The position numbers and the translations under genes are program-made. Positions 50,584 through 62,073 of a stretch of 64,000 nt of DNA are shown piece by piece. Source of the DNA: an uncultured Flavobacteriales bacterium. Its GTDB lineage: Bacteria > Bacteroidota > Bacteroidia > Flavobacteriales_E > Vicingaceae. Every line of letters begins with the position of its first letter. Within the stretch, counting starts at the first letter, position 1. A model generated the notes under the pieces. It did no database searches. It worked only from the letters and a program-made list of their open reading frames with translations, and was not told where the DNA came from. The DNA lies in the NCBI GenBank assembly GCA_905479915.1, contig CAJQOH010000020.1, positions 1 to 64,000 of the forward strand. Direction: 5' to 3'.

Positions 50584-51528
50584 ATGGAAAAAGAACTATT
50601 TCATACAGCAATAAAAAAAGTGACCAATCCTTTACCTGGGAGCACTCCAGAACCGGTAACCTATAGTTTAGCTGTAAAAAAGAAATTTGAAAACTTAAGT
50701 ATTGTTGATTTTTTTTCTAAAGCAGTACCCCGTTCTACTCCAGATATTTGGATAGAAAAAGTAAATTCTGGGAACCTAACAATCAACGGAAAAACAATAA
50801 CCACTTCCTATAAAGTGCAAGGTGGTGATGTGGCAATACATCAATCTGCACCAAAAACAGAACCACCAATAAATGCTCAAATTGATTTAATCCATAATGA
50901 TGATCAAATTATAGTATTAAATAAACCTTCCCCTCTTCCTGTGCACGCATCCGGAAGATTTGTTCGCAATACGTTAATAAATATACTTTCTTTGACTTTT
51001 CCTGAAGAAGATTTAAAACTCTTGCACCGCATAGATGCCAATACCACGGGTGCAATTGTATTGGCTAAGAACAGGATTTCCGCAAACTTTATTCAACAGC
51101 AGTTTGAAAATAAAACCATTAAAAAAGTCTATACTGCTTTAGTAGAGGGTATTATTCAAGAAGATTACCTCAATTTACAACAATCTATAGGTACAGAAGT
51201 TTTAGTTGGTGGAGCGAGAAAGGTTGATATCAATGGTAAACTTTCGCAAACAGAAGTTAAAGTTTTAGAAAGAAGGGAAAATGAAACATTACTTCAAGTA
51301 ACTCCTTTAACAGGAAGAACAAATCAAATACGATTGCATCTAGCAGAATTAGGGCATCCAATTGTTGGTGATTTGGGTCACAAAGACATCAATTACTTTA
51401 AAACAAACCCTTTTACTTATGATTCTGACAGCCTTTTCTTACACGCTCATCAAATAACAATAGTTCACCCTAGTTCTAAAGAAGGGATCACTTTTACTGC
51501 TCCTATTCCTAAAAAATTTAATGCTTAG
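50584..51528 (+). CDS. RluA family pseudouridine synthase
   Basis: 314 residues: an S4 RNA-binding domain near 35-85 (IWIEKVNSGNLTINGKTITTSYKVQGGD) and the catalytic domain with Asp151 in LLHRIDANTTGAIVLAKN (consensus HRLDxxTSG), followed by LLQVTPLTGRTNQIRLHLAELGHPIVGD. It isomerises uridines in rRNA or tRNA; the exact site cannot be told. Confidence 0.93.
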   Translation: MEKELFHTAIKKVTNPLPGSTPEPVTYSLAVKKKFENLSIVDFFSKAVPRSTPDIWIEKVNSGNLTINGKTITTSYKVQGGDVAIHQSAPKTEPPINAQIDLIHNDDQIIVLNKPSPLPVHASGRFVRNTLINILSLTFPEEDLKLLHRIDANTTGAIVLAKNRISANFIQQQFENKTIKKVYTALVEGIIQEDYLNLQQSIGTEVLVGGARKVDINGKLSQTEVKVLERRENETLLQVTPLTGRTNQIRLHLAELGHPIVGDLGHKDINYFKTNPFTYDSDSLFLHAHQITIVHPSSKEGITFTAPIPKKFNA

Positions 51529-51531
51529 CAT

Positions 51532-51546
51532 GTCATTCTGAATGAC
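51532..51546. repeat. Short REP-like palindrome
   Basis: GTCATTC-T-GAATGAC, 7-bp arms around one base, in the 53-base gap between two convergent genes. It resembles a REP fragment; no T-run follows, so it is a weak terminator at best. Confidence 0.45.
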
Positions 51547-51581
51547 GAGTTTATCTAAAAGCTAAGTTTATTTAGATGGAA

Positions 51582-53198
<1,617 letters not shown>

Positions 53199-53294
53199 TT
53201 AAGGCTGCAAATGTAAGGATTTACTTTAAAGGTGTTAAATTCTTTTTTTGCTATTGACTTTCTATTAAAATCAACTAGCTTCATTGATCGTATG

Positions 53295-53320
53295 CTAAAT
53301 GTTATTGAAACAACATTTAG
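53295..53320. promoter_or_regulatory. Inverted repeat between divergent ABC-F and SulP genes
   Basis: Arms CTAAATGTT (53295-53303) and AACATTTAG (53312-53320), perfectly complementary, 8-base centre, no T-run. Its position in a divergent promoter region suggests an operator; no regulator is known. Confidence 0.4.
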
Positions 53321-53401
53321 CCTAAACGATAAGCGAACTCTTTAAATTATAATCATTAACAACAAAAAAAACACTTTTCGCCTCCCTCCCAACTAAAGTT
53401 A

Positions 53402-53409
53402 TATCTTTG
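53402..53409 (+). promoter_or_regulatory. -7 box of the SulP transporter gene
   Basis: TATCTTTG, an exact TAnnTTTG match, 24 bases before the ATG at 53434. Confidence 0.5.
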
Positions 53410-53433
53410 CCGGCTTCAAACAGAAATTAAGTC

Positions 53434-55050
53434 ATGAAAAAGATCATTAAAAATATTACCGAAAACCCTAAAAATGATATTTTATCAGGTCTAACAGTAG
53501 CCTTAGCACTAGTTCCTGAAGCTGTTGCCTTTGCTTTTGTTGCTGGTGTAGATCCATTAGTTGGTTTATATGGTGCTTTTATGATGGGTATTGTAACTGC
53601 TATTTTTGGCGGTAGACCAGGAATGATTTCTGGAGCAACTGGAGCCATGGCAGTTGTTATGGTACATATGATTCAAAAAGGAAACGAAGTTGGTTTAGCA
53701 TTAGATATTCCAATTGAGAATCTTGGTCTACAATGGTTATTTATTACGCTTCTGTTTGTTGGTGGAATTCAAATTGCAGCAGGTTTATTAAAATTAGGAA
53801 AGTTTGTACGATTAATTCCACACCCTGTTATGATGGGGTTTGTGAATGGTTTAGCAATAGTTATCTTCTTATCTCAATTAGGCCTATTTAAGGAAACTAC
53901 AGCTACTGGAGAAGTTCAATGGATACAAGGACTTGAACTTTATACCATGTTAGGTTTAATAGCTTTAACCATGGGAATGATGTTTGTTTTACCGAAACTA
54001 ACCAAAAAGATTCCTGCAGCATTAACAGCTATTATTGCAGTTACTTGTATTGCTATTTTTGGTGATTTAGATGTTGGAACAGTTGGTTCATTTATTACTG
54101 AAGGTGGAGGGTCTGGTTTAAAAGGTTCTTTACCAACATTTCAAACTCAAATTTTTGGATTATTCAGTACAATCAATGGTCATTGGGGATTAATACTATC
54201 TACAGCATTTATATTGGCTGCTATTGGTTTAATTGAATCATTAATGACACTAAACCTAATTGACGAGATTACAGAAACTAGAGGAAGTGGAAACAAGGAA
54301 TGTGTTGCCCAAGGTGGAGCCAATATCTTAAATGGTTTATTTGGTGGTATGGGAGGATGTGCTATGATTGGTCAATCTTTAATTAATGTTGATTCTGGAG
54401 GAAGAGGAAGATTGTCAGGAATAATTGCAGCATTAGCCCTATTGGCTTTCGTGCTGTTTGGTGCCCCTCTTATTGAGCAAGTCCCATTATCTGCATTGGT
54501 TGGTGTAATGTTTATGGTTGTTATTGGAACATTTGCTTGGAGTAGCTTTAGAATTTTACACAAAATACCTATTGCTGATGCCATTGTTTTAATTGCTGTT
54601 TCTTCAATTACTGTATGGCAAGATCTTGCAGTTGCCGTAATTGCTGGGGTAATTATTTCTGCATTAGTATTTGCATGGAAAAATGCAACAATGATTAGAG
54701 CGAGAAAAAGAACCAAAGAAGACGGAACAAAAGTGTATGAAATTTGGGGCCCTTTATTCTTTGGATCTACTCAAAACTTCAATGCAAAATTTGATGCAAA
54801 GAATGATCCTGACAGCATTGAAATTGATTTTATTGAATCTAAAGTTAATGATCACTCAGGTATTGAAGCCATTAAAAACATTACCAACAAGTATTTAGAT
54901 TTAGGGAAAGAAATTAAATTGACACACTTAAGTCCTGAATGTAAAACCTTATTACTAAAAGCAGAACCAGAATTGGCTCAGCTTATTGAATCTTCTATTG
55001 AAGACCCTAGATATCACGTGGTAACTGATCTAATGGATAGTGAAGTTTAA
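53434..55050 (+). CDS. SulP family inorganic anion transporter
   Basis: 538 residues: about 12-14 membrane segments (LSGLTVALALVPEAVAFAFVAGVDPLVGLYGAF at the start is the SulP signature), then a C-terminal STAS domain (YEIWGPLFFGSTQNFNAKFDAKNDPDSIEIDFIESKVNDHSG). IAAIGLIESLMTLNLIDEITETRGSGNKECVAQGGANILNGLFGGMGGCAMIGQSLINV is the substrate-site region. Carries bicarbonate, sulfate or other anions; the ion is not decided by sequence. Its stop is one base from the convergent peroxiredoxin gene. Confidence 0.95.
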   Translation: MKKIIKNITENPKNDILSGLTVALALVPEAVAFAFVAGVDPLVGLYGAFMMGIVTAIFGGRPGMISGATGAMAVVMVHMIQKGNEVGLALDIPIENLGLQWLFITLLFVGGIQIAAGLLKLGKFVRLIPHPVMMGFVNGLAIVIFLSQLGLFKETTATGEVQWIQGLELYTMLGLIALTMGMMFVLPKLTKKIPAALTAIIAVTCIAIFGDLDVGTVGSFITEGGGSGLKGSLPTFQTQIFGLFSTINGHWGLILSTAFILAAIGLIESLMTLNLIDEITETRGSGNKECVAQGGANILNGLFGGMGGCAMIGQSLINVDSGGRGRLSGIIAALALLAFVLFGAPLIEQVPLSALVGVMFMVVIGTFAWSSFRILHKIPIADAIVLIAVSSITVWQDLAVAVIAGVIISALVFAWKNATMIRARKRTKEDGTKVYEIWGPLFFGSTQNFNAKFDAKNDPDSIEIDFIESKVNDHSGIEAIKNITNKYLDLGKEIKLTHLSPECKTLLLKAEPELAQLIESSIEDPRYHVVTDLMDSEV

Positions 55051-55051
55051 C

Positions 55052-55681
55052 TTACTTCAAGTTTTCTACTATTGATTTAACAGATGCTCTTTCTGAGTAA
55101 TTATAATTAAAGTGCCTCCACTTTATCATCCCATCTTTACCTATAATATAGGTTGCTGGAACAGGTAGTTTAGCTTCTTCTTGATTATTGTTTTCAGCAA
55201 TATCAGTTCTTAAGAATGTTTTAATCTTTCCTTGATACTTCTCTGTAACACTAAACAAAACATCATAGTCCTTTAATATTTTAGAAGAAGTATCAGGAAT
55301 TAATGTAAATGTTGCTTTAGTATTGTCAGCTATTTTTTCAGAATTCTCAAAAGTCTCAGGCCCTACAACTAAAACAACAGCATCTTTATCCATAATGTAC
55401 TGTAATGAATCATTTAAATTCCCTAAATACTTATTGCATACAGGACACCATTCTCCTCTATAAAAAATAACTACAATTTCTTTTTCCTTTATAATTTCGT
55501 TTGAATTAATTTGTTCACCGGCAATAGAAACACCTTCTATTTTGGGTGCTTTATCTCCTACCCTAAGTCCTAAGGGAATATATTTAGAAGTATCCATTCC
55601 TTTTTTCAACATTGCTTTTGTTCCATCTTGAGCAGAAACAATAATTGGTACACACAATAAAATAATTAACAGCTTTCTCAT
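55052..55681 (-). CDS. Exported peroxiredoxin-like protein
   Basis: 209 residues with a signal peptide (KLLIILLCVPIIVSAQ) and an AhpC/TSA thioredoxin fold. FYRGEWCPVCNKYL carries Cys79 and Cys82, and VPATYIIGKDGMIKWRHFNYNYSERAS is the C-terminal part. The CxxC arrangement at the peroxidatic position is more like a thiol-disulfide protein than a typical Prx, where Thr/Ser precedes. Periplasmic peroxide reduction or disulfide handling is likely. Confidence 0.88.
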   Translation of the reverse strand: MRKLLIILLCVPIIVSAQDGTKAMLKKGMDTSKYIPLGLRVGDKAPKIEGVSIAGEQINSNEIIKEKEIVVIFYRGEWCPVCNKYLGNLNDSLQYIMDKDAVVLVVGPETFENSEKIADNTKATFTLIPDTSSKILKDYDVLFSVTEKYQGKIKTFLRTDIAENNNQEEAKLPVPATYIIGKDGMIKWRHFNYNYSERASVKSIVENLK

Positions 55682-55823
55682 AGTCGTAAATTTAAATCAA
55701 AAATAGTTCCATTTCTCAACTGATTCTGTCGCGTTAATGACCTAAGATAAATAGTTGATAATTCTTTATAAATAAAGGCGTTTATTTAAACAACAATTTG
55801 TTTTTATAACTAATTTTACTCGC

Positions 55824-58424
55824 TTGAAAAGAAGATTATACCATACAAACCTAAACCTATTGATCAGCAAAAAAGGCTTTTTCTTCGGCTTATTGGCCTT
55901 ACTTTTTGTTGTAAATGTCAATGCCCAAAGCGTAACAAAGGTTAAAGGAGTTGTATTGGATGCTCAAACCAAAGAGCCTCTACCCTTTGTTAATGTTGCT
56001 TTTAAAGGTGCTAACATAGGTACTACAACTGATTTTGACGGTAAATATGAATTACATACGCAATGGGCAAAACCTACATTAGGAGCTTCTTTTGTTGGAT
56101 ACAATTCTTCATTTAAAAAGGTAGAAATCGGTAAATCTCAAACCATTAATTTTTTATTAAAAAATGATGCCATTGAAATGGAAACCTTTGTTGTTAAAGC
56201 TGACAAAAAAAGGTACAAAAACAAAGGAAATCCAGCAGTAGCTCTAATTAAAAAAGTAATAGAACATAAAAATGACAACAGAAAAGAGTCACTTGATTTT
56301 TACGAATACGATAAGTATGAAAAAATCGAACTTGACTTAAACAACATTACAGATGAATTTCTGAATAAAAAATGGTTGAAAAAGAAATTTCAGGTTGTTA
56401 TTGATTATGTAGATACTTCTGAAGTGAATGGTAAACCCTACCTACCGGTTTTCTTAATGGAAACATCTTCAAAAATGTATTACCGTAAAAAACCTAAGGC
56501 TCTTAAAGAGTTTCAGAAAGGTACAAAAATGACTGGATTGGATGGGTATATTGATGCTGATGGTCTTTCGTTTATGATGGACAAATTATATCAAGACATT
56601 GATATTTATGACAATAACATCAATCTATTGTCAAACCAATTTACAAGCCCAATTTCTCCTTTAGGTTCTACCATTTATAAGTATTTTATTATCGATACAC
56701 TAGATGTAAATGGAAGAGAGTGTATCAACCTAGCTTTTACACCAAGAAATAAAGCAGACTTTGCATTTAAAGGAAACATGTACATTCTTAATGATTCTAC
56801 TTATGCCATAACTAAAGTAGAAATGACTGTTGCTGATGAGATTAATCTAAATTTTGTACAAGATTTAAAACTAGATCAAGAGTTTACACTTTATAACGAT
56901 AGTATTTGGATGCTATCTAAAGATAAATTGATTATTGATTACAACCTCTCTAAAAAAGGTAGAGGAATCTTTGGTAAAAAAGTAATTCACTATGACGATT
57001 TTGTTTTCAATAAACCAGCCGATGATAAAATATATAGCAGGGTTGAAAAGATTATTAAAGAAGAAGATATTTCTAATAAAACAGACTCTTTTTGGTTAGA
57101 AAACAGACCTGATACGCTTACCGCACAAGAGGAAGGTGTCTATGACATGATTGATAGTATCCAAAAAATACCTGCTTTTAAAAGAGCTATGGATATTGCT
57201 TTCTTACTAATTAGTGGCTGGAAAACTATTGGTCCTATAGAAATTGGTCCTCTCCCTGCTATGTACAGTTTTAACGATGTTGAAGGTTTTCGTTTAAGAG
57301 CAGGATTTAGAACAAACCAACAATTTAGTAAAAGAAATATGTTTGAAGCTTATGGGGCATATGGATTTAGAGATAAACAATGGAAATACATGTTTGGAGC
57401 CACCCACTCCTTCAATAAAGATTTCCTCTCCAACCCCCAAAACCGGATAAAAATCTCCTATCAACATGAAACCATTTTCCCTGGTCAAGATTTACAATTC
57501 TTAAATGACGATAACTTTTTATTATCCTTTAAAAGAGGGAATTCTGATCAAATGATATTTTTTGATGCTTATACAATCGACTACAATAAAGAAAGTCATA
57601 GTGGATTTGCATACAACATTATCGTAGAAAATAGAGAGCAACGCCCGATAGGAAGATTAGAATTCGAAACCAACGATATTATTCCTGTCATATCTAACTC
57701 TATACGTACTGATGCTTTTGATATCAATTTAAGGTTTGCTCCTAACGAGCAATTTTATCAAGGAAAGAACTTTAGATTACCTATCCCTAACAAATACCCT
57801 ATCCTCAAATTAAATTATAGACAAGGACTAAAAGGAGTGATCAATGGAGAGTATCAATTCTCTAGAGTAGCAGGACAAGTATTTAAACGTTTTTATTTAG
57901 CTCAATTAGGTTTTAGTGATATGGAATTAGAAGGTGGAAAAGTTTTTGGAAGTGTTCCCTATCCTCTATTAAATTTACCACAAGCCAATCAATCCTTCTT
58001 TTTACAAGAAACATCTTACAACATGATGAACTTTATGGAGTTTATCAGTGATGAATTTGCTAGTGTAAAACTTACCCACTACTTCAATGGTTTTATCTTT
58101 AATAAAGTACCTCTTTTCAAAAAACTTAAATGGAGAGAAGTATTGTCTATAAAAGCACTGTATGGTAATTTAACGGATGAAAACAATCCCAACATTAGAA
58201 CAGATTTATACAAGTTCCCTGTAGATGTGAATGGAGACCCTTCAACTTTTGCTTTTCAAAACGGTGTTCCGTATGTTGAGGCTAGTGTTGGTATTATGAA
58301 TTTCTTTAAAGTATTTCGTTTAGAATTTTTACAACGTCTTACCTATCTAGAAAATCCTGGAGTTCCAACCATGTTTGGAGTAAAAGGTTTAGGAATAAGA
58401 GCTAAAGGTAAAGTTGATTTTTAA
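55824..58424 (+). CDS. DUF5686 outer-membrane protein with carboxypeptidase-regulatory-like domain
   Basis: 866 residues. Signal peptide (FFFGLLALLFVVNVNAQ), then a CarboxypepD_reg-like beta-sandwich (VKGVVLDAQTKEPLPFVNVAFKGANIGTTTDFDGKYEL), a DUF5686 region (NPAVALIKKVIEHKNDNRKESLDFYEYDKYEKIEL), and a C-terminal beta-barrel ending GVKGLGIRAKGKVDF. Common in Bacteroidota; probably a surface or outer-membrane assembly protein of unknown function. There is no ATG near the N-terminus: translation must start at the TTG at 55824 or another non-ATG codon. A -7-like TAATTTTA lies five bases before that TTG. Confidence 0.88.
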   Translation: MKRRLYHTNLNLLISKKGFFFGLLALLFVVNVNAQSVTKVKGVVLDAQTKEPLPFVNVAFKGANIGTTTDFDGKYELHTQWAKPTLGASFVGYNSSFKKVEIGKSQTINFLLKNDAIEMETFVVKADKKRYKNKGNPAVALIKKVIEHKNDNRKESLDFYEYDKYEKIELDLNNITDEFLNKKWLKKKFQVVIDYVDTSEVNGKPYLPVFLMETSSKMYYRKKPKALKEFQKGTKMTGLDGYIDADGLSFMMDKLYQDIDIYDNNINLLSNQFTSPISPLGSTIYKYFIIDTLDVNGRECINLAFTPRNKADFAFKGNMYILNDSTYAITKVEMTVADEINLNFVQDLKLDQEFTLYNDSIWMLSKDKLIIDYNLSKKGRGIFGKKVIHYDDFVFNKPADDKIYSRVEKIIKEEDISNKTDSFWLENRPDTLTAQEEGVYDMIDSIQKIPAFKRAMDIAFLLISGWKTIGPIEIGPLPAMYSFNDVEGFRLRAGFRTNQQFSKRNMFEAYGAYGFRDKQWKYMFGATHSFNKDFLSNPQNRIKISYQHETIFPGQDLQFLNDDNFLLSFKRGNSDQMIFFDAYTIDYNKESHSGFAYNIIVENREQRPIGRLEFETNDIIPVISNSIRTDAFDINLRFAPNEQFYQGKNFRLPIPNKYPILKLNYRQGLKGVINGEYQFSRVAGQVFKRFYLAQLGFSDMELEGGKVFGSVPYPLLNLPQANQSFFLQETSYNMMNFMEFISDEFASVKLTHYFNGFIFNKVPLFKKLKWREVLSIKALYGNLTDENNPNIRTDLYKFPVDVNGDPSTFAFQNGVPYVEASVGIMNFFKVFRLEFLQRLTYLENPGVPTMFGVKGLGIRAKGKVDF

Positions 58425-58428
58425 ATCC

Positions 58429-58599
58429 ATGACAAAAGCAATAGTCCTTTTATTTAGTATTGTTAGCCTATTATCATTGGCTTTTGGCCTAATGTATATT
58501 GTTGGTGCTATTAGAACTAAAGACAGACCCCCTGCGTACATTGGTGTAGGTTTAATCTGTGTCTGTATTGTATGTTTATACTTTTTGGCTTTTAGGTAA
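58429..58599 (+). CDS. Small two-helix membrane protein
   Basis: 56 residues from the ATG at 58429, four bases after the DUF5686 gene stop. Two hydrophobic segments (AIVLLFSIVSLLSLAFGLMYIVGAI and AYIGVGLICVCIVCLYFLAF) are joined by the polar turn RTKDRPP. No family recognised. The short spacing suggests co-transcription with the outer-membrane protein upstream. Confidence 0.65.
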   Translation: MTKAIVLLFSIVSLLSLAFGLMYIVGAIRTKDRPPAYIGVGLICVCIVCLYFLAFR

Positions 58600-58628
58600 G
58601 AGTATTCTTAATATCAATTAATTCATTC

Positions 58629-60716
58629 ATGAAAATTATATTTTTATTATTATTCAGCTTTGCATACTTATTTAGCTATTCTCAGGAGAGTTTAAAAATA
58701 AACAGAACTTACAGTGATACTATTCCAAATAGATTGAGAATTAATTCATCAATTATAAGAGATCATGTTTACTCTCAAATACCAAGTTATTCTAAAAAAG
58801 GGAAGTACGAAACAATGACTTATACCTTTGCAGATAAAGTTGGCTCTCAGGTTTCTAATCTTTTAACTCAGGGTAAAGTTTATACAGATTGGGCAGAACT
58901 AGAACTTTATGTAAATAGAATCTTGTTACAAATCATGCCTGAAGAGTTAAAAAAAGATACTTCTATTCATGCCTATATCTATAAAGATGGCGCTGTTAAT
59001 GCCTTTATGACACCTTCTGGTCAGTTTATCGTAAATATTGGTCTCATTAGTCGTTGTAATGATGAAGCTACACTTGCTGCTGTTTTAGCTCATGAACTCG
59101 CTCATTATTACAAACAACACTCACTAAAATCATACATCCAATCAGAATTAGGAAACTTTGATACTGGCATAGCTACTAATGACAAGTTAAAAAACTCTAT
59201 GTCAATTAAACAAGAAATTGAAGCTGATTCAATAGCTATGAATTGGATAAAGAATTCTAATTATAGTCTAATGGGGGTTCTTAAAACACATAAAATGTTA
59301 GAAAGAGATCAGCAAAGACAACTCTTAAGACTCGAAAATGAGTGGATTCTCAAACATAGTACTCATCCACTTTCAAAAGATAGAGTTACAAATTTTTATT
59401 CTTTTTATAAAAAGAATAAAAATTTAAATAACAATTTGTTTTTAATCAATGAGGAGTTGTTCAATAAATTTAAAGAATTAGCTAAAAAAGAATCTTTAAA
59501 ATTTCTCTTAGACGATGTACAGTATTATGAATGTTTAGAATTAGCTTTTAAATTCCATTTAATGGACCCAGACAATCAGACGTACATCTATTTTTTAATG
59601 GAGTCTATTCGAAAAATATGCTATATTAATAATGATACTTGGGATCAGAATTTTATCACTAATAGATATTATGATACAGTAAGGGTTCAAGGTGTTAAAA
59701 GAAAACATAAAGTTAAAAAAGGGCTCTTTGATGACCTTGACTTTAATATTCTACCAATATCTCAAGAAGAAGCTAAGTACATAAAAGCAAGATTTTATTG
59801 GGAAGGTCAGAATAAATTTAAAACTTATAATGAAGCCTTTGAATTCTATAGTAGTGTGGGTAAAGCTTTAAATTGTAAAGAATGTATTTTAACTAATGCA
59901 TTATCAATCACAGGAGATAAAAACGTTGAACTTAGAAACAAATATCTCAAAGAATACTTATCATATAAGGATATTGATAAACGAGATTTTGCTGAAAATT
60001 TAAAAGAAGACAAATGTGTTACAAACCTTCCGAAAAAAAAACTTTTAATATTTAGTGATTTTTTTGCTGGCATAAGACAAGGAAATAATCGGATTCCTAT
60101 AAATAACTTATCTGAAGATACTACAAATACCCTAAACTATATTTTCGACAGTTTAAAAACTACTTATCCAGAACGTGATTTTATATTTCTTCCAGATATC
60201 AAATCATCTAATATTAGTGATTATAAACTTTTTGTTGCTTTAGAAAATTTAACATTTAATAATATGATATCACTGGCATCGGGTGCTGCTGGTGAAAAAA
60301 GAATATACGGAAAAATAAATAATGTGAAATTACATATATTGGAACCTAACTATTTGAACCTCTATAGAAAATACGGAGTGAATGAAATTGAATTTTTAAA
60401 CTGTTTTTATACCGAATCGAGAAAGAAAGATCATAGTTTAGAGTTTTATAAAAACACTCGAGATATTAATTACCAAGATTTCTTCAAACGTGAAAAATGC
60501 ACAAAATCAATTCATGTTATAATAACAAGTCTACGTATAATTAAAGGAAAACGTCTTAAGATTAGAGCTTTTGGAAAAGAAGAAAGTATGAAATTTAAAG
60601 AACCTAGCTATAATCAGATTATATCTGAATTAAGGTATAAAATTAGGTATAAAGAAAAGGTTGCAAGGGAAAATGATAATAGAGATGAGGAATATAAAAG
60701 AAGGTTATTAAAATAA
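58629..60716 (+). CDS. M48 family metalloprotease, exported
   Basis: 695 residues with a signal peptide (KIIFLLLFSFAYLFSYSQ). The zinc motif HELAHYYKQH begins at residue 155, and QEIEADSIAMNW carries the third ligand, as in M48 (BepA/Oma1-like) proteases. The protease part covers about 60-270. The C-terminal 400 residues are not recognised and are lysine-rich, without TPR motifs I could see. Probably periplasmic protein quality control. AT content is slightly higher than in the neighbours. Confidence 0.85.
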   Translation: MKIIFLLLFSFAYLFSYSQESLKINRTYSDTIPNRLRINSSIIRDHVYSQIPSYSKKGKYETMTYTFADKVGSQVSNLLTQGKVYTDWAELELYVNRILLQIMPEELKKDTSIHAYIYKDGAVNAFMTPSGQFIVNIGLISRCNDEATLAAVLAHELAHYYKQHSLKSYIQSELGNFDTGIATNDKLKNSMSIKQEIEADSIAMNWIKNSNYSLMGVLKTHKMLERDQQRQLLRLENEWILKHSTHPLSKDRVTNFYSFYKKNKNLNNNLFLINEELFNKFKELAKKESLKFLLDDVQYYECLELAFKFHLMDPDNQTYIYFLMESIRKICYINNDTWDQNFITNRYYDTVRVQGVKRKHKVKKGLFDDLDFNILPISQEEAKYIKARFYWEGQNKFKTYNEAFEFYSSVGKALNCKECILTNALSITGDKNVELRNKYLKEYLSYKDIDKRDFAENLKEDKCVTNLPKKKLLIFSDFFAGIRQGNNRIPINNLSEDTTNTLNYIFDSLKTTYPERDFIFLPDIKSSNISDYKLFVALENLTFNNMISLASGAAGEKRIYGKINNVKLHILEPNYLNLYRKYGVNEIEFLNCFYTESRKKDHSLEFYKNTRDINYQDFFKREKCTKSIHVIITSLRIIKGKRLKIRAFGKEESMKFKEPSYNQIISELRYKIRYKEKVARENDNRDEEYKRRLLK

Positions 60717-60752
60717 AAAAAGGGAGTTCAAATAGTTGAACTCCCTTTTTTA
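60715..60752. terminator. Bidirectional terminator between M48 and TPR genes
   Basis: Stem AGGGAGTTCAA (60721-60731) with TTGAACTCCCT (60736-60746), 4-base loop, flanked by an A-run on the left and a T-run on the right, so it serves both convergent genes. Confidence 0.9.
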
Positions 60753-60769
60753 TTTGTTATCGTTTCTAA

Positions 60770-62041
60770 TTATTGAAACTTAGCTTTAATTACTTTTGAT
60801 TTTTCATACTCTCCAGTATGTGTATACAACTTAATCAACATGTTTCCAGTTCCTGCATCACCAGGCTTTAATTCATGAGCTTTTTCTACATAAGGCACAG
60901 CAATTACAAAATTAGTTTTAGCTTCCTCTTTTAATGCGGCATACTTCTTTGTCTCATTTAATGGCAAACCGTTAGACTCATTAATCTTATCAGCCCCCTT
61001 GTTAAAATAGTAAGCACCTAAATTAAAAGCCGCATCATAATAATCTGGCTTAATTTCTAATGCTTTTTTATAATCAGTAACAGCATTATCTTCTTGTTTT
61101 AAACTTTCATAAACTGTTCCTCTAGCAAAATACAACACTACATTGCTAGGGTCATTAGTGATTGCTGTATTTAGATTAGCTAAAGCTTCTTCATGCTTTC
61201 CTCCTTGTAAGAATCCTTCTAATTCATCAACAATTAAGTTATTGTTATCTGGGTAAGCTTTTCTTCCATTTTGAATGTACTCAGCAGCCTTTTCAGCATT
61301 TCCTTCATTTTTATAAATTCTTGACATTGATCTATATAAATCTGGACCAGCTCCATCAATATTGTACTTCATCATTATTAAAGCATCATAAGTCTGTTTT
61401 GCTGCTTCAAAATCTCCAGCATATTCAGATGCTAAGGCCGTATTGTACAAGACCATTGTATCCATTTTACCGCCCATTTGACCCAACAACATCGATTTTC
61501 CAAAACTCTCTTGAGCTCCTTTATAGTCTTTCTTTCCAAATTTTTCAATCCCTAAGTTTGCATACTCACCTGATAATCCAGGAAACTTACGTCCCATTAT
61601 ATCTGCAGTATACAATTCATCATCTACTTTAGGTTTGCTTTGCATTGCTGTAAAGAATTTCAGCATATCAGAACCATCTTCCTTTTGTAGATCTAACTTT
61701 TTCAATTCAGGATCATCAAAATTTAAAACCAAAGCCTTTAAATAAGAATCAGTACACTTATCTAATGCATTGGCATCAATTGCAGCACAAGCAGCATCTT
61801 TTTTAGATAAAATCACATTAAAATAAAGATTTCCTCTATAATACCATGTTTTTGCCCATGCTTTAGTTTGATCGTGTTCAATTGCTAAATTAATAGCTTC
61901 TATACCATCTGATAGTTCAGCACATTTACGTGATCTTTCAAATGCTTTATTGTAAGAAAAGGCACTTTGAACCTTACTCTTTTGTGAATAAACTCCTGTT
62001 GATGTTACAACAGCAGCTAATATTAAAATATATTTTTTCAT
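60770..62041 (-). CDS. Exported TPR protein downstream of gyrA
   Basis: 423 residues: a signal peptide (KKYILILAAVVTSTGVYSQ) and several tetratricopeptide repeats, e.g. LYFARGTVYESLKQEDNAVTDYKKALEIKPDYYDAAFNLGAYYFNKG. It lies 32 bases after gyrA in the same direction, an order I believe recurs in Flavobacteriia. A scaffold role in the periplasm is likely; partner unknown. Confidence 0.88.
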   Translation of the reverse strand: MKKYILILAAVVTSTGVYSQKSKVQSAFSYNKAFERSRKCAELSDGIEAINLAIEHDQTKAWAKTWYYRGNLYFNVILSKKDAACAAIDANALDKCTDSYLKALVLNFDDPELKKLDLQKEDGSDMLKFFTAMQSKPKVDDELYTADIMGRKFPGLSGEYANLGIEKFGKKDYKGAQESFGKSMLLGQMGGKMDTMVLYNTALASEYAGDFEAAKQTYDALIMMKYNIDGAGPDLYRSMSRIYKNEGNAEKAAEYIQNGRKAYPDNNNLIVDELEGFLQGGKHEEALANLNTAITNDPSNVVLYFARGTVYESLKQEDNAVTDYKKALEIKPDYYDAAFNLGAYYFNKGADKINESNGLPLNETKKYAALKEEAKTNFVIAVPYVEKAHELKPGDAGTGNMLIKLYTHTGEYEKSKVIKAKFQ

Positions 62042-62073
62042 ATAATTTTTTTTAATTTAAGATGATAAAAGTA

